From NCBI GenBank assembly GCA_910591455.2, contig OU342816.1:17407138-17471137 (forward strand): 64,000 nt of DNA. The letters are read 5' to 3'. Made by a program: the position numbers and the translations under genes. This DNA is from Pholis gunnellus. Taxonomy: Eukaryota > Chordata > Actinopteri > Perciformes > Pholidae. Under the pieces are notes generated by a model, which was not told the DNA's origin, ran no database searches, and saw only the letters and a program-made list of their open reading frames with translations. Below are positions 24,791 to 36,837 of this stretch, in pieces (the stretch's first letter is position 1; every line of letters starts with the position of its first letter).

Positions 24791-25706
24791 TGGATAACAT
24801 TTATATATATATATGAAAAGCAATCATGTTTTTCAAGTCAGACCAAATAACTGATGTTTAGACTCAAAACAAAGGAGTTTAATGGTAAAGTTAGGAGTGG
24901 CAAAACAAAAAGTCTAGTTCAGGAGATACGTGTTGACTGAAGTGTCGGTGGTATTAGAAGTATTTTGTAATAATATTTACATGTGAATACAGCTTACAAT
25001 TTACAGATACAGTTGTGACATATCTGTTCATTTAATTAAGCATATTCTCAGTTTTAAAGACATTTGTAAAAGCTTGATATAATTGACAGAGTCATTTACA
25101 GTTGTAGTATTCATAATCATATGGCACTGCAATAGCATAAAGTATCATGTTGTAGCTGTAATTTGTTCACTTTGTGTTATTCAGGTTTGGACCATATAAG
25201 ATCAATTCATTTATAAATGTTCCTCATCTGCTTATTTCTTTACAAAATGGCTCAGAACTGATCCCAGACCATCCTCGACAGGTCACCAGGTCATGAAAGA
25301 TACCAAATAAAGAGCAGCTTTGGAAGCAAGAGATCATTTTTGGAATTGAGATCTAGTAACACACTGTCAGAATCGGAGATTTGAAACATGTTATTGTTCT
25401 CATTTTACCTCTGATGCAAAAAGATTCACTTATTAAAACTCAAGGAAACATTCTGGGATCATTAATCTCCATGTAAGACTGAACACATTGATGGTAGACT
25501 ACATGACTAATGTTCAACTCATGTCAAAGCATTTTAAATCTTGACCTGCTTTTTGAGAACACACTTGTAGGATTAGCAATAGTTTATTTGAAGTGCTAGT
25601 ACTCGTTACATCCACTAGGTGGAAACAGAGATACAGTTGGAGAGAGTTTAAGCTGCAAAGTTATGAATAAATATGCAGCCAAACCATTTGAAAGAGATAT
25701 TAAACC
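24791..25706. other. Intergenic, nothing recognised
   Basis: AT-rich sequence between the repeat complex and the 3' end of pcolce. No exon or repeat family recognised. Confidence 0.6.
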
Positions 25707-25763
25707 TTTATTAATATACAAATTACAAACATTAGGTTTGGCAGATGTTTGAATACAATTATT

Positions 25764-25769
25764 TTTATT
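25764..25769 (-). terminator. pcolce: Candidate pcolce poly(A) signal
   Basis: AATAAA on the minus strand, about 135 nt past the pcolce stop. A second hexamer lies at 25707-25712; either could be used. Confidence 0.5.
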
Positions 25770-25904
25770 CCTTTAAAATGGTGGATTAAACTGAAGTAGT
25801 TTTACTGCAATTTCGTGCATTAATAGATCTGTATCACATTCACATTGTAATGTCTGGATTTTGTGTGTTTGATATGTCATCCCAGCCTTTAAAGACGTGT
25901 GAGA

Positions 25905-28900
25905 TTAACAGGGTTGGCTGTTGATATTCATTAATAATCTGTCATGTGGGGCTTTGTATGGAGCTGTGAATGCACCAGGTTCCAGGGTACCATGTCCGTC
26001 TTCACCCACTTGACCCATGATAATGTAATCGGCACCTATAGGAAAAGAAGAGGGACCAGAAAGAGTGATAAGTATATATATTTTTGAGTAAATCGAAATG
26101 CTAATAATCTGTGGCGTATGTGTATGTAAATCCGAGATACCTTTGCGGAGCAACGGGCACTTCTTGCACTGTGACACCAGCTTAACAGACATAGTCTCTC
26201 CAACTGGCGTGATTGTTAGTCGACCTGCTTTGTAGGCCTTAATGAGGGAGACGCTGACATGAAGAGTACCTCGGGGTCCGGGGGCAAGGGAGGTCACCTT
26301 CCCGGTTACCACTGCAAAAAGGAGAGCTCAGTGAGAACACAGCGTCGTATTAGTTACCCGTTGCATCATGTGAATGGTAGGAAACTCACCAAATTCACTG
26401 GCACAGAAACTGGTCTTGATGGTTCCATCTCTTTTACAGGCCTTGGCACACAGAGGATTTTGAGGGACTACAAACGCAAAGAATGCCACACAAATGAACA
26501 TTGGATATACATCTTCCGCACATTGAAACACAAGCGTAGCGTGCACATAACTTCACCCACCAAGCCTCTTTCCATTTGGCCTTGTGACGGGCACCCTCCT
26601 GTCCTGGCCTGGGGTGATCGGTCCACGGCCTCTCGTGGGTTTGACTGGTTTGGGTCTCATGGTGGGCTCAGGTTGCACATATTTGGCAGTGGGGACCGGT
26701 GGCTTTATGGTGGCGGCAGGTTTGACTGCAGGTTTTGAGGGGATGGACCTTGTACCGGCTCCTGAGTTGAATGTTGGTATCTGAGAACCACGTGAGACGC
26801 TGGTATAGCGGGCGAGGAATCCATCAGATGTCACACTAAGGTCAGACACGAATTGGACTAGTAGCACGTTGCCACTGGTAGCAAAGGACCTGGACAGGAG
26901 AAAGGTAGAAGGTGGGGTGGAAAGTTAAGAACGGTCAATTTAAAATAACTTTGAAGGCCAACTAACACCTTTATAGATCTCTGTCACTTACTGTGGGGCC
27001 CGATCGCCACAGTATCTTCCAATCAGCCGTGAATCATCTTTCTCTCCACCGTTAAAGAATGCCACATAGTCAAACCGACAATAGGTGTCAGCCTCCAGGA
27101 CAAACTTGTCAAAGTTCACCTGAATTACCTGGTACCCAAACAGAAACAGAAGTATGACTTTAAATGATCACTTAAACTGTTGTTTACCATGTTGGGTGTG
27201 TGGCGACTTTGGAAAATGAAATGTTTTCATGCTGGGAGTGGGTGTGCTGCCGACCATATCAGGCTCCACAGTGATGAGCCAGGAGCAGCTGGTGCCTGCA
27301 GGGTATTTCTTGTCAGGCCAGTTGGGCGTCTTGATCTCACCCTGGCTTTTTGTCATCTTCCCCCCACAGAACTGCTGGTCTGGAACAAGTCGGGCACACT
27401 CCATGAAAACAATGAACGAAGATAACACGGACCACATACTAAGAAGTATGCAATGTGCTGATTTTGTTAGGTAACTTTTTCATGATAACATTTTGACTTT
27501 GAAGTCAAAGTTAAAGATCTTGCACAAATAAGAGCTGGTATTCTTAGTATAGCTATTAAAATTCCCCAAGTCAAATTTATACATAAGGGAAAATACATTT
27601 TGCAAGCTCAGGGGCATGGCAAGAAACTTGGGGGGCCTGTGCATGTGCTGCCTAATTGCATCCCGCCCCCCCTTTCGCCCCCTCATGGCATCAGTTTTTA
27701 CATGTACAAGTAACCTGCTCTTTTCCCTCTTTATGATTTTGGGTCTTTTTATGATTTAATTTCAGCAGAAATTACAGAGATAACAGTAAATGTTACAGTT
27801 CATGGTTTGCATTAAATCTACTTTAAAATGAATGTGACAACATACCATCGACGTACGGTTTGGCTCCACTGAAATACGCCACAAACCCTCTGCCCTGCGT
27901 CTCTGCATCGGACCCCATCTCTAGCATCATGGTGTTCGTGGTAGAAATAAGAGTACCGGGCCGGAAAGTTCCGCAAAAGCGGCCTAGTTTTTGCACCAAG
28001 TTGGAATTGCCGTTGTACACATCCAGATAGTCGTAGCGGCATTGTGAGTCAGCCTCCAGGTCAAAAATGCGGAAAGAGAGCATGACCACGTTTCCCTCTG
28101 GGACCTGGAAACCAGATAGATTGCAAATGAGTCAGACAACCGAGACACTGAGTGAGGAAAGAGTCAGTGTTAAGACATGTTACAGGGTCAGTGACTCACG
28201 GTGATACGCCAGGTACATTTGCTGTTGGGTTTGTAGAAGCTTGGGAACCCTTCACTGCCAACAAAGCCTGAGTCTATGACCAGGTCACCTCCACAGTAGA
28301 ACACAGGCCTGTGAAGAAGGAGACATAAGACAGTGGGGGACAGAATATCGTGGACAGTACTCATGGTATTGTAGGTCTATGAGACAATGGAATTGAATTA
28401 ATACTAGCCCAGTTACTCTCTGAAATGAGATGGCCTAAGTTCAAGAAATGAATAGGAAATGCTTCAGCTCTGTATAAGAACATGTTCAGATGAAGATGAG
28501 TTATGAACACAGACCTTTGTTTACTCATACATATCAATCTCAAATATTACAGCTTTGAAATATATTATGTGAGAAAACAACCTGCATGATTAATTTATAT
28601 TTTCTTTGCCAACATTAGATATTTTCACACCTAACAGCCATATTTTGTGCTGCGAAAATGAGTTAGCTCTGGCATTTCTGAACTGCCTCGGGATTCGTTA
28701 GAGTCTGTGCACTGTGTTTATTAACAGCAGCAGCTGCTTTTAGCCTTAATGTTACTATAGCTAACAGGAGCTAACTGGCTAAATGTGGTAGCGGTGGAGA
28801 GACAGGCGACAAGTGAGTTGTCATAAAATGTAAATGTCATTGGAAAAACTGCCATAATGCACTCAAAACAGACATTGAAATCAAATTGAAAAATAATGAA

Positions 28901-30361
28901 TTTGTAATGAAATAAAAAAACGTATAAAAACGTATATAATGGTATGAAATTAAGAAAATGAATGATTAAATACCATTTTATAATAATGATCTAGTGAGAA
29001 ACAATAAGCTATCAGTGGAAAGTGTTGCCAACTTCAAAACAAACATAACAAGGCTCCTTCCACGAGCATCTACATACTTAAGCTTATTTTGAAATGCACC
29101 AAAAACCTTGTTAGCTGGTTACCTATAGTGGTTTTTTGAATACTAACACTAAAACTGACTACTCAGAGTATAACTTAACACAATCCAATTCTTTAAAGTA
29201 GTGGTTCCGTTATGGATGGGAAGAAAGATTCCTTTTGGTGCTTAACATTTTCATACCGTTTTCACCACATATACTTTGACTATATTTAATCCAACCAATA
29301 CACATAGAGTGTTCAATTAAGTTATGCCACAGCTCATAATGTATGATTGTCGTAGTAATTAAAAAGCATGAGTGAAATCCCTCTGGATAGGTGCCATGGT
29401 TAAAAATGTTAGGTGGGGGGGGGGCTGTTTAAAGTCGTAGAAATGAAGAAGCATGATAGCTGACAAGTACATGTTACAGCTGACAGACTATTTAACACTG
29501 TTACTGTGTTACTTTATGTAATGCATTCTGTTGCTTTCCATACACTCACAGAGCTCACTGAATGTCAAAACTAAATTCACAGACGGAGAAATTTCAGGTT
29601 GTTGCCAGCTGGGATACCATAGACCCATTTATATACTTGTCAGCAAATAGGAATATGCCTGTTATTAATAAGTTGTTGTTTTGGGGCATTTTACAGTTTG
29701 TGGTGTGGAGTCTTTTTTCTGAGAAAATGATGTTGTTTCAATGATTCACATCGGAAGGGACAAGAACATGAAGGGAGCAAGTAAGAAAAAAATGTTCAGC
29801 CATCCCCCATTCTGGAGAAGTGAACCTATACTCAGAGGCAATGGAAAGAAAAACACAAACTACGATTTCACACAGCAGAACCCCAGCAAAGTCAGACGCT
29901 TGCTGATTGAAGCCAAGATGTCAAGAGTCGGAGCCAAGTTGTTCTGATTTGACCCCGTAGGCAGAATCAAAAGCATTAACATCTGTGGCGGCTCAACCAC
30001 TGCAGACTCATGCCTCACATCGTGAGCCAAAAACCAACGGGACAACTCTGTGCCCAATCAAACAGTGAACTGGAAAGAATTTCCTTAGAGAGACGGAAAA
30101 GAATTCAGAGTATTTTAGTCGTCAAGTTAGAGGCTCTTGTGAACTCAATTGGTTGATTTTTGTTCATACTATGAATAGGCTCACCTACAAAATCCCAAAA
30201 GCCACATAAACGAAGATTAGAATTGATTTCAAGCAGACACGTTTCTCAAACATACTATAACATTGTCCTCACCTGGTGTAGTTGGTCCCCTGAGCGTTCG
30301 TCCATCCTAAACACAGAGACAGGAACAAGGAGAGACCCCAGATGCAGTCCACATGTGTCAT
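25905..30361 (-). CDS. pcolce: Procollagen C-endopeptidase enhancer (PCOLCE), 9 coding exons, 475 aa
   Basis: Secreted glycoprotein that binds fibrillar procollagens and increases C-propeptide removal by BMP1/tolloid proteinases (family knowledge). Coding exons in transcript order: 30361-30273, 28308-28200, 28104-27846, 27379-27255, 27128-26992, 26889-26561, 26467-26390, 26311-26141 and 26035-25905; total 1428 nt in one frame. Residues 1-24 form a signal peptide (core CIWGLSLFLSLCLG), then NYTRPVF with an N-glycosylation site. CUB1 (about 35-150) and CUB2 (about 157-270) each keep four Cys (FCGG, SCSW, YCRYD, YCGD types). A Pro/Lys-rich linker of about 75 residues follows, then a netrin-like domain (about 356-475) with six Cys, from CAKAC to the final QPC. 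Human is 449 aa, and the longer linker accounts for the difference. The start is the ATG giving the signal peptide; upstream in-frame sequence has no family match. Whether this is the a or b fish copy is unresolved. Confidence 0.96.
28309..30272 (-). other. pcolce: pcolce intron 1, nothing else recognised
   Basis: Two-kb first intron between the signal-peptide exon (donor CCAG|GTGAGG) and CUB1 (acceptor TTCACAG|GCCTG). It has a short G-run near 29414-29424; no other exon supported. Confidence 0.8.
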
Positions 30362-33300
30362 GATGCAGCGTGCACATGAAGCGAAGCAAACTGTTGCAGG
30401 AAAATGAGCTAGCAGGAGGCAGGAGGTGAAAGACGGGGGAGGCCGCTCGCTCAGGATGGGCGGAGAGAAGGCGTGAATGAATGGAGGGGGGAGAAAGTTC
30501 GAGAATGGATGAAGAGATGGACAGAGATACTGAAAGGACCAACAGCGGCGACAAAGAGCCTCGAGGGGGGATGACGTGCGGTGGGAAGGGCGGGAGGTGA
30601 AGGCTCTAATTAGAGCCAGATGTTTCACCATAATAGCCCTGGTTTCAATATAACGGAGGGGGCATCTAGGACAGAGGTGCAGAGGGAAGTGGTGTCAGAA
30701 GTTGTGGTTGAGGCTTTGTGGACATTCAACTGTTTACAGCAGACGTTTCTGGTTCTCTACATGGCTGAAACTTGAGTTAAAGAAGTGTAAATATGGTTAA
30801 GATGGGCTGTTGAATCCATTAACGTCCATCCTGAGTGTCTGGCTGATTATTAGGGTGCACAGGTGGGTGCAGAGCCTGAGGCTCTATGGGATGTATAGCA
30901 CTCAACTAGTAGGGCCATAAATCTTTACATTCCACAACAGCATTGGGAGACCTTTCATTTACAAAACAGATTGTTTTCCTGATAGAATGATTACCTTTAG
31001 CCATCTAGCTTAAACACAAAACACATACAGGATCGAAAAGGAGCCCAAAAAGGATTTAGACAAACAAGTATCATAAAACTAATTATCTCTTTCCTCTCAC
31101 CGTATTTCCCTAAGCCCCAGGGGCTCCTTTGGCTCCAAAGCATCTGAGCCAGACAGCGTTTGTATGCCCCCGCAATCCACCAAGGCAAGGATAACACTCT
31201 AGAGGGGGGAGTATTCTTTCACTGTTGAGATTCACTGAAGAGCAAACCCTCTAGCCTACATTACTGAGGCCTGTGGAGGGGATGGTGTTTCAATAATGCT
31301 ACCTTTGACAGACTACAGAGCTGCAACACCTTCATCAAAAGTCTGGAGCAGTCAGGACGGTCAGCTCATTAAAACACAAAGCAGAGTTTGTACAGAGAGG
31401 CTGTGTCTCAAAGTGCACGTGGCAGCCAGCATATGACTTGTTTTACTTTGAGAATGAACTGCTCATAGTGAGCAGGAGACTAGAGCAGTCCATAGTCCTG
31501 CTGCGCTGTGTTTGTGTTGACCCAGAGTCCTGATAAGAGGCAGCAGAAGCAGAAGGAATGCAATGACGTGCCGAGTCTGCTGGGGAGCGGACCGCGTCTG
31601 AGCGTGCACAACTGTGCGGCCGTTGCCATTACGTGTGGGAGTAGCAGCGACCTTTACACTAAGCGAGAATCCAAGCCACGGGTTTAGGTTTCTGCAATAA
31701 CTCCTGACGAACCCTTCGAGTTGGACGTGCATTCCTTTTGGAGAGTCACAGGGAATAGCAGTGGGGGAGTAGATAAGTAGTTGTGAGGGGCGGGAGACGA
31801 TGGGTAACGAGAGGAGGGGTTGGCGAAACCAGAGAAATGGAACAATAAACTTAAAACGACCGGGCAGAGACACGGTTTAACTGGGTGAAAAGTTGTTTTT
31901 GGTTGCACTCTGGAGTTGGGTCATGTTCACGCCTCCCGAAACCAACAGACGGCTGTATTATTATTATTCCTCTCCTATTATGTCAAAGATAATCTCTCAG
32001 ATTCATAAAAAAAAACACTATACAATGCGACACTGCGCTTGAGAGGTGGAGAAACAAAATGAAAACGGATGCGTGCAGTTGTGCAAGCCCATTTGGGAAG
32101 GTGGCGGACCGAAACAGCTGATTTCATAACAATCGCAGACCCATCTGTTCTCTATAATTGTGGCTCCTCTCAAATTTACTCTCCGCAGTTAAAAAAAAAA
32201 GACCAGTCTTTCCATTTTGCAGTGAAGTGAACTTGGCCAAAGTTCATGTGACCTCAGCAATAAAAAGAAATACACGCACGGAGATAAAGATTTGATTAGA
32301 AATGATGTCCGTGGTAATAATCTGAGACATCCCTCAAGAGCATTACAGATGGAGCCAAGCACAAGAGGACAAGTATGAAACATCAACATGTGTCATCAGC
32401 TTCTGACAGAGTTGTCTCGAAAGAGCTCATGTACTACACTTCAATGTGCACTCCGTGAGAAAGTGGGATATTGTGTGTGCTCAGTGCACGGACAGTGTGC
32501 TGAAAAGATCATAGCACCTCATTTGGCATGAGCAGGGTGTTGCATTGAAGTGATATCTTATAATAGGGACCCTGAAACACGCTGTAGATGCATCTGTCTA
32601 ATAACAGCTAAAGTAAAGCGGACAGTATCACACTTCAAGCTGTGAGCCTTCCTTCACTTTTCATGGCAAATGCCCAGGAGACACATCACTATTTGCCAGT
32701 AAGTGCATGGATGGTAATGACAATAGCATAGCTAGGAAAGTAAAACCCTTTCACAGTGGAAACAGCAATAGACACAAATATGCAGTGTTTAAAAAAAAAT
32801 TGAAAAGCATAGTGGAAATTTAACACATCCTCATAGTCATGTGTGACTAACGGGCCAAAATAAAATTGTGGTCAAAGAAAAGGAATTGTTGTTGCAGTGA
32901 TGTACTTTTACTTGCAAATACATAGAAAGGCAACCTGAGAGGTCTGTGCATAAAGTTTACCCCGCTCTTTTTACTGCATACTCAATATAGTATTATATAA
33001 TTATTGTATAATACCAACAGATCTAAAACCAACTAAACTATATAATAACCCTACAGTGCTTACAATGATGGGTTATCATGTACTATACTGGAAAAATACC
33101 TTTCTAACACAATAATTTGATCCACAAATCAATAATGTTTGTATGTAGTGATGTTATGGGATGTAGACGTTAGGTGACATACATGTATGATTAATTCGCA
33201 GACATCTTTCCCTCCACATACATTTATGGTGTGGGTTCACAAGATGTGCATGGTGACACCTGGTGGTGAAAACATGAAACTGCAGCTTGGGTGGCGAAGC

Positions 33301-33716
33301 TGCTGTATCTAGTATCATTTCTCGTGGAGTTTAATTATTTAGCATGAATAAACCATAATTCCTCTTCACAAATAGTTATTCTCACTAATAGCAATGTGAT
33401 ACAACCAGACCAAACACTAGTAACGCTAGTGTCATAGCGATGAGAGCTTATTAGGCTTCGGCTAATGTAGCAGCACGGTGTGCAGCTTAGCCTCGCGTTA
33501 TGTGGACCGACAAGTGATTTATTTATTTTTAAGCTAGCAGTAAACCAAGTCAGTTAGCCGGGGGCAGGGAGAGAGTATTTTGCGTCGACCAAGCAAGTGA
33601 AGAAAGAAACCGAGTGAAATGCCAGCGATGCAATGTGTCAGCTGTCCTCTAAATCCATGTCCTTCACCGAGCTCTGAAAAACCCGCTAACAGTGCACTAA
33701 ACGAAGCACTCCTTAC

Positions 33717-34003
33717 CGTGTTGTTTACGAGCATTTTGAAGAGCTAGCACAACATGTCCGGGAGTTTATGAAACGTTTTCACTATGAACTAAAGAGGTAG
33801 CGAAATAAGAGCAGGACATAGGATGTATCAGGCTTAGGATGCAACATATTATTGTGCTATGGAGGCGACCATTGCCTGTAGTCTATGGTACTACTTCAAA
33901 ATAAAAGTCGCCGGAAGTGACTCTCACTGGTGGCTCGTATTTCCAACAGACTAGTAACCACAGCCTGTGGGCTGAAGCGTTTTTTCTGCTGCTACTGCAC
34001 GTG
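33717..34003 (-). promoter_or_regulatory. Promoter-like island with orphan first-exon candidate
   Basis: It contains an ETS/GABP-type site CCGGAAGTGA (33911-33920) and an E-box CACGTG (33998-34003). Downstream on the minus strand is an ATG at 33732-33734, followed after 18 coding bases by a strong donor ACG|GTAAGG (exon end 33717). This looks like a minus-strand transcription start with a first exon. It could be a noncoding first exon of pcolce, an unknown transcript, or chance. Confidence 0.25.
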
Positions 34004-36745
34004 ACTTCTCTACCACGGCCTCCATTAGCCTACTAGTACTCGACTAACGGTGGAACGAACCAGCACTGCTCCGTCGTTCTGCATGAAGGGAAATGTTTGT
34101 CTGACACCTATCACTGAACTATTTAATGTTAATATAGCCTACTGCATGAGCCATGAAAGAGGTTTCATACTTTTGCAAATCCTGCATGCACATATTGCTG
34201 GCATACACCATTCAATTGTAGATAATATGAATGCTTCATAGATTGCAATACATTAGTTTAATTGCTTTAACATCTTCAAACACATATGGTTCTTCATATT
34301 CTTTGGGAGAGGGGATTATAGGTTTGTCTGCAGATAGGTGGGACTGGGCACCACTTGTGTGCAGGCATGTCTAGACCTAAAGTGGTAGGCCTATGAGTGT
34401 GCTGGATGGAGGCAGGATGTGAAGGGCAGCCACTGTAGAAACAGGACTGTCTGAAGTGACTGTAAATGCAGAAATATGCCCTTTTATGGCTCCAGGTCTC
34501 CGTGTATTTTTTAAACACACGCGTAATTAGTATAAATTAAAGCAAGAGGTCTATCTTTGTATTGATAATAAATTTATGCTTATTGATACAGGTCAGATAA
34601 GGTCCCAGAATCGCAGTCAAAATTGCATCTGCCCATTGTTGCACACCCACAAAGCACTTGAAGCACACACAAAAGTACAAGTTGTCATAGGTACTGTTTT
34701 TCCAATATACATATATTTCATGATGTTCATCAATATAATAAGACATTGATAGATTTACACTACAATTATTTTATGTACTTCAGTTTTTCATTCAGTCACC
34801 TTTTCTTTACGTTGAGTCAACCATCTTTAGTTTCTAATCCCATACCAAATGACAGCACAATAAATCTATCAATAAATAAGAGCAAAGAAAAAGAAGGAAA
34901 AAAAGTAAGATAAAACTGAACACATTGCCCATGATCCTCCAGTCGTGTCCCTCCTGTAAGGCCAGATGACCAGGGGCAATATGGGCCTTCATCCCTGAAA
35001 CCCCAGTCCCAAAGAGAAATCAAAATCTTTCCTAAAAAATAAACAGATTTAAACAAAAAATATATCTTGTAGATACAAACGGGACTCTGATGTAAACTGT
35101 AGAATCATTCTAAGCATTCTGGACAATTGAAGGTAAAAATACTCGTTTTCCCCATTAATGTCCCATTTTCTTTACCTTTACCCATCAGTGCTTACATATA
35201 AACAATTCAGTGACATCTGGAGTTATTACTAAATTGATGCAAAAGAGAAACACAATATTTGGTCCGAAAATAAAACATATATTAAGTAGAATATTGTACT
35301 ATTATAACCATCCAGTAAACATTCAGAGACTCAAAAGGTTCCCTCCTTTTGCTGCATTCATACCATTTGGGGTTGACGGTAAACATTTTTCCTGCTCTGT
35401 ACATATGACATGACGCTTTGTTGAAAGATTGGATCTTCATTTGATCTCTTTCTTTCTGCTTATTTCCTTCCAAGTTTGAATCACAAGTTCACAAGTTATA
35501 CTTCAAACCTGGAAGAGGGTCTGAACCCTTTTTCCGTGATGGCAACTTGCATTTTGGATCACCCCCAAATGACCTGAACACAGCGTTTAAGTTGAGATCG
35601 CTGAACGATTCTTGATGTTGACATAAGACAATATTCTCCACCGAATCATGTTCCCATCCCACCAAAATCAATGAATCACCAAAGAAAAAGTGCCACGGTG
35701 TTAAAATATATACGCACTTCTTTTCATACAGACAGTAAAGCAACGAAAAAAAGGGAGCACTCACTTCATTTTCACCATTGTGATCAAATTGGTTGAGCAC
35801 TCACAACGGATTTATGGATTACGGATTGATGGATAACACAGAAGTCCTACCCCAATGTTATTTCACTTCATCCCACTGTGTGGTTAACTCCTGCAGGATG
35901 GCTCTAAGGACCACATTTGTAACCCTTTAAAGATTTTCTATTGCCAAAAACCCAATTTTATACTTTGCTTATATAGTTTTGTCCTCATATATATTTTGGT
36001 AAATTGCTAATACCTTAAACCTGAGGATATAGGACCCCCTACCCCCCAAAACACCCCCATATTACAACACCGAACAATGCAGATTTTTATAAAGTTTTTC
36101 ACGATTATTTTTGATAGCATATAGTTAGTTTATATGTCTTTTCATTTTAGAACTTGGCAGCACTATGGAGACAAAAAAGAAGAGTTGTGCTATTATTAGT
36201 TATAGGATCATGTGTCTTAAAACTTGTTTTAGATTAAAGAGGCCCTTCGGACCTCCATGCGCCTGGTGGGGCAGGCTGTATTTGCGATTTTAAGTATGCG
36301 GCCTTCATGTTTTGGTTTAACTTGCATATGTTAAGAATGGCACACTCACAAGCCAAACTGACACACCGTATGAACAGTGTGCAATAGTTAAAAGGTCCCG
36401 TCATCTGTGGATAAATAGGGTAAGGGTATTTAAAACAGACTTGGATAGTTTGGGTAACCTGTTTCTCTCCGCTTGTTTTTGATGGCAATTGGCAGCGTAA
36501 GCATGGAAATCTGGTCTTTGGTAATCTTCTGCAGTTTACTTTTGCTCTGTTTGGAAGAAAACATGGGAAGGGGAGGAGGGGGTTTGTTAAGGTTCGGGTC
36601 CTTCCTTATTAGAACTGGCCGGCAGATCTGTAACCTGTCAGCTTGTGTACTTCAGTGGTCAAGGAAACAACGTGCCCTCACTCTGAGATTTAAGCGGCCT
36701 AATCTGTCGGGATAAACTGGGGATATTCCCGAGACAGAGCTATTC

Positions 36746-36747
<2 letters not shown>

Positions 36748-36780
<33 letters not shown>

Positions 36781-36837
36781 TGCACCTGCGCTGACACAGA
36801 GACACACACACAGACACACACACACACACACACACAC
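36748..36837 (+). repeat. (CA)n microsatellite, interrupted
   Basis: Two CA dinucleotide tracts (about 29 bp and 35 bp) separated by imperfect sequence. Confidence 0.9.

Noticed and set aside
26259..26784. Plus-strand open frames over pcolce exons 6-8
   Set aside because: Antisense shadows of the conserved pcolce coding exons.
30362..30631. N-terminal extension of the pcolce first-exon frame
   Set aside because: The frame is open to an upstream ATG, but the extension has no family counterpart and would bury the signal peptide. The ATG at 30359-30361 is preferred.
31463..31873. 136-codon minus-strand open frame
   Set aside because: No homology recognised; composition and overlapping open frames suggest chance in a locally GC-rich stretch.
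33469..33478. TAGCAGCACG, matching the start of miR-16
   Set aside because: Only about ten bases match; the rest of the mature sequence and a star arm in a hairpin are missing.
35489..35800. 103-codon minus-strand open frame
   Set aside because: No family recognised, no splice signals flanking it, and AT-rich low-complexity neighbourhood.
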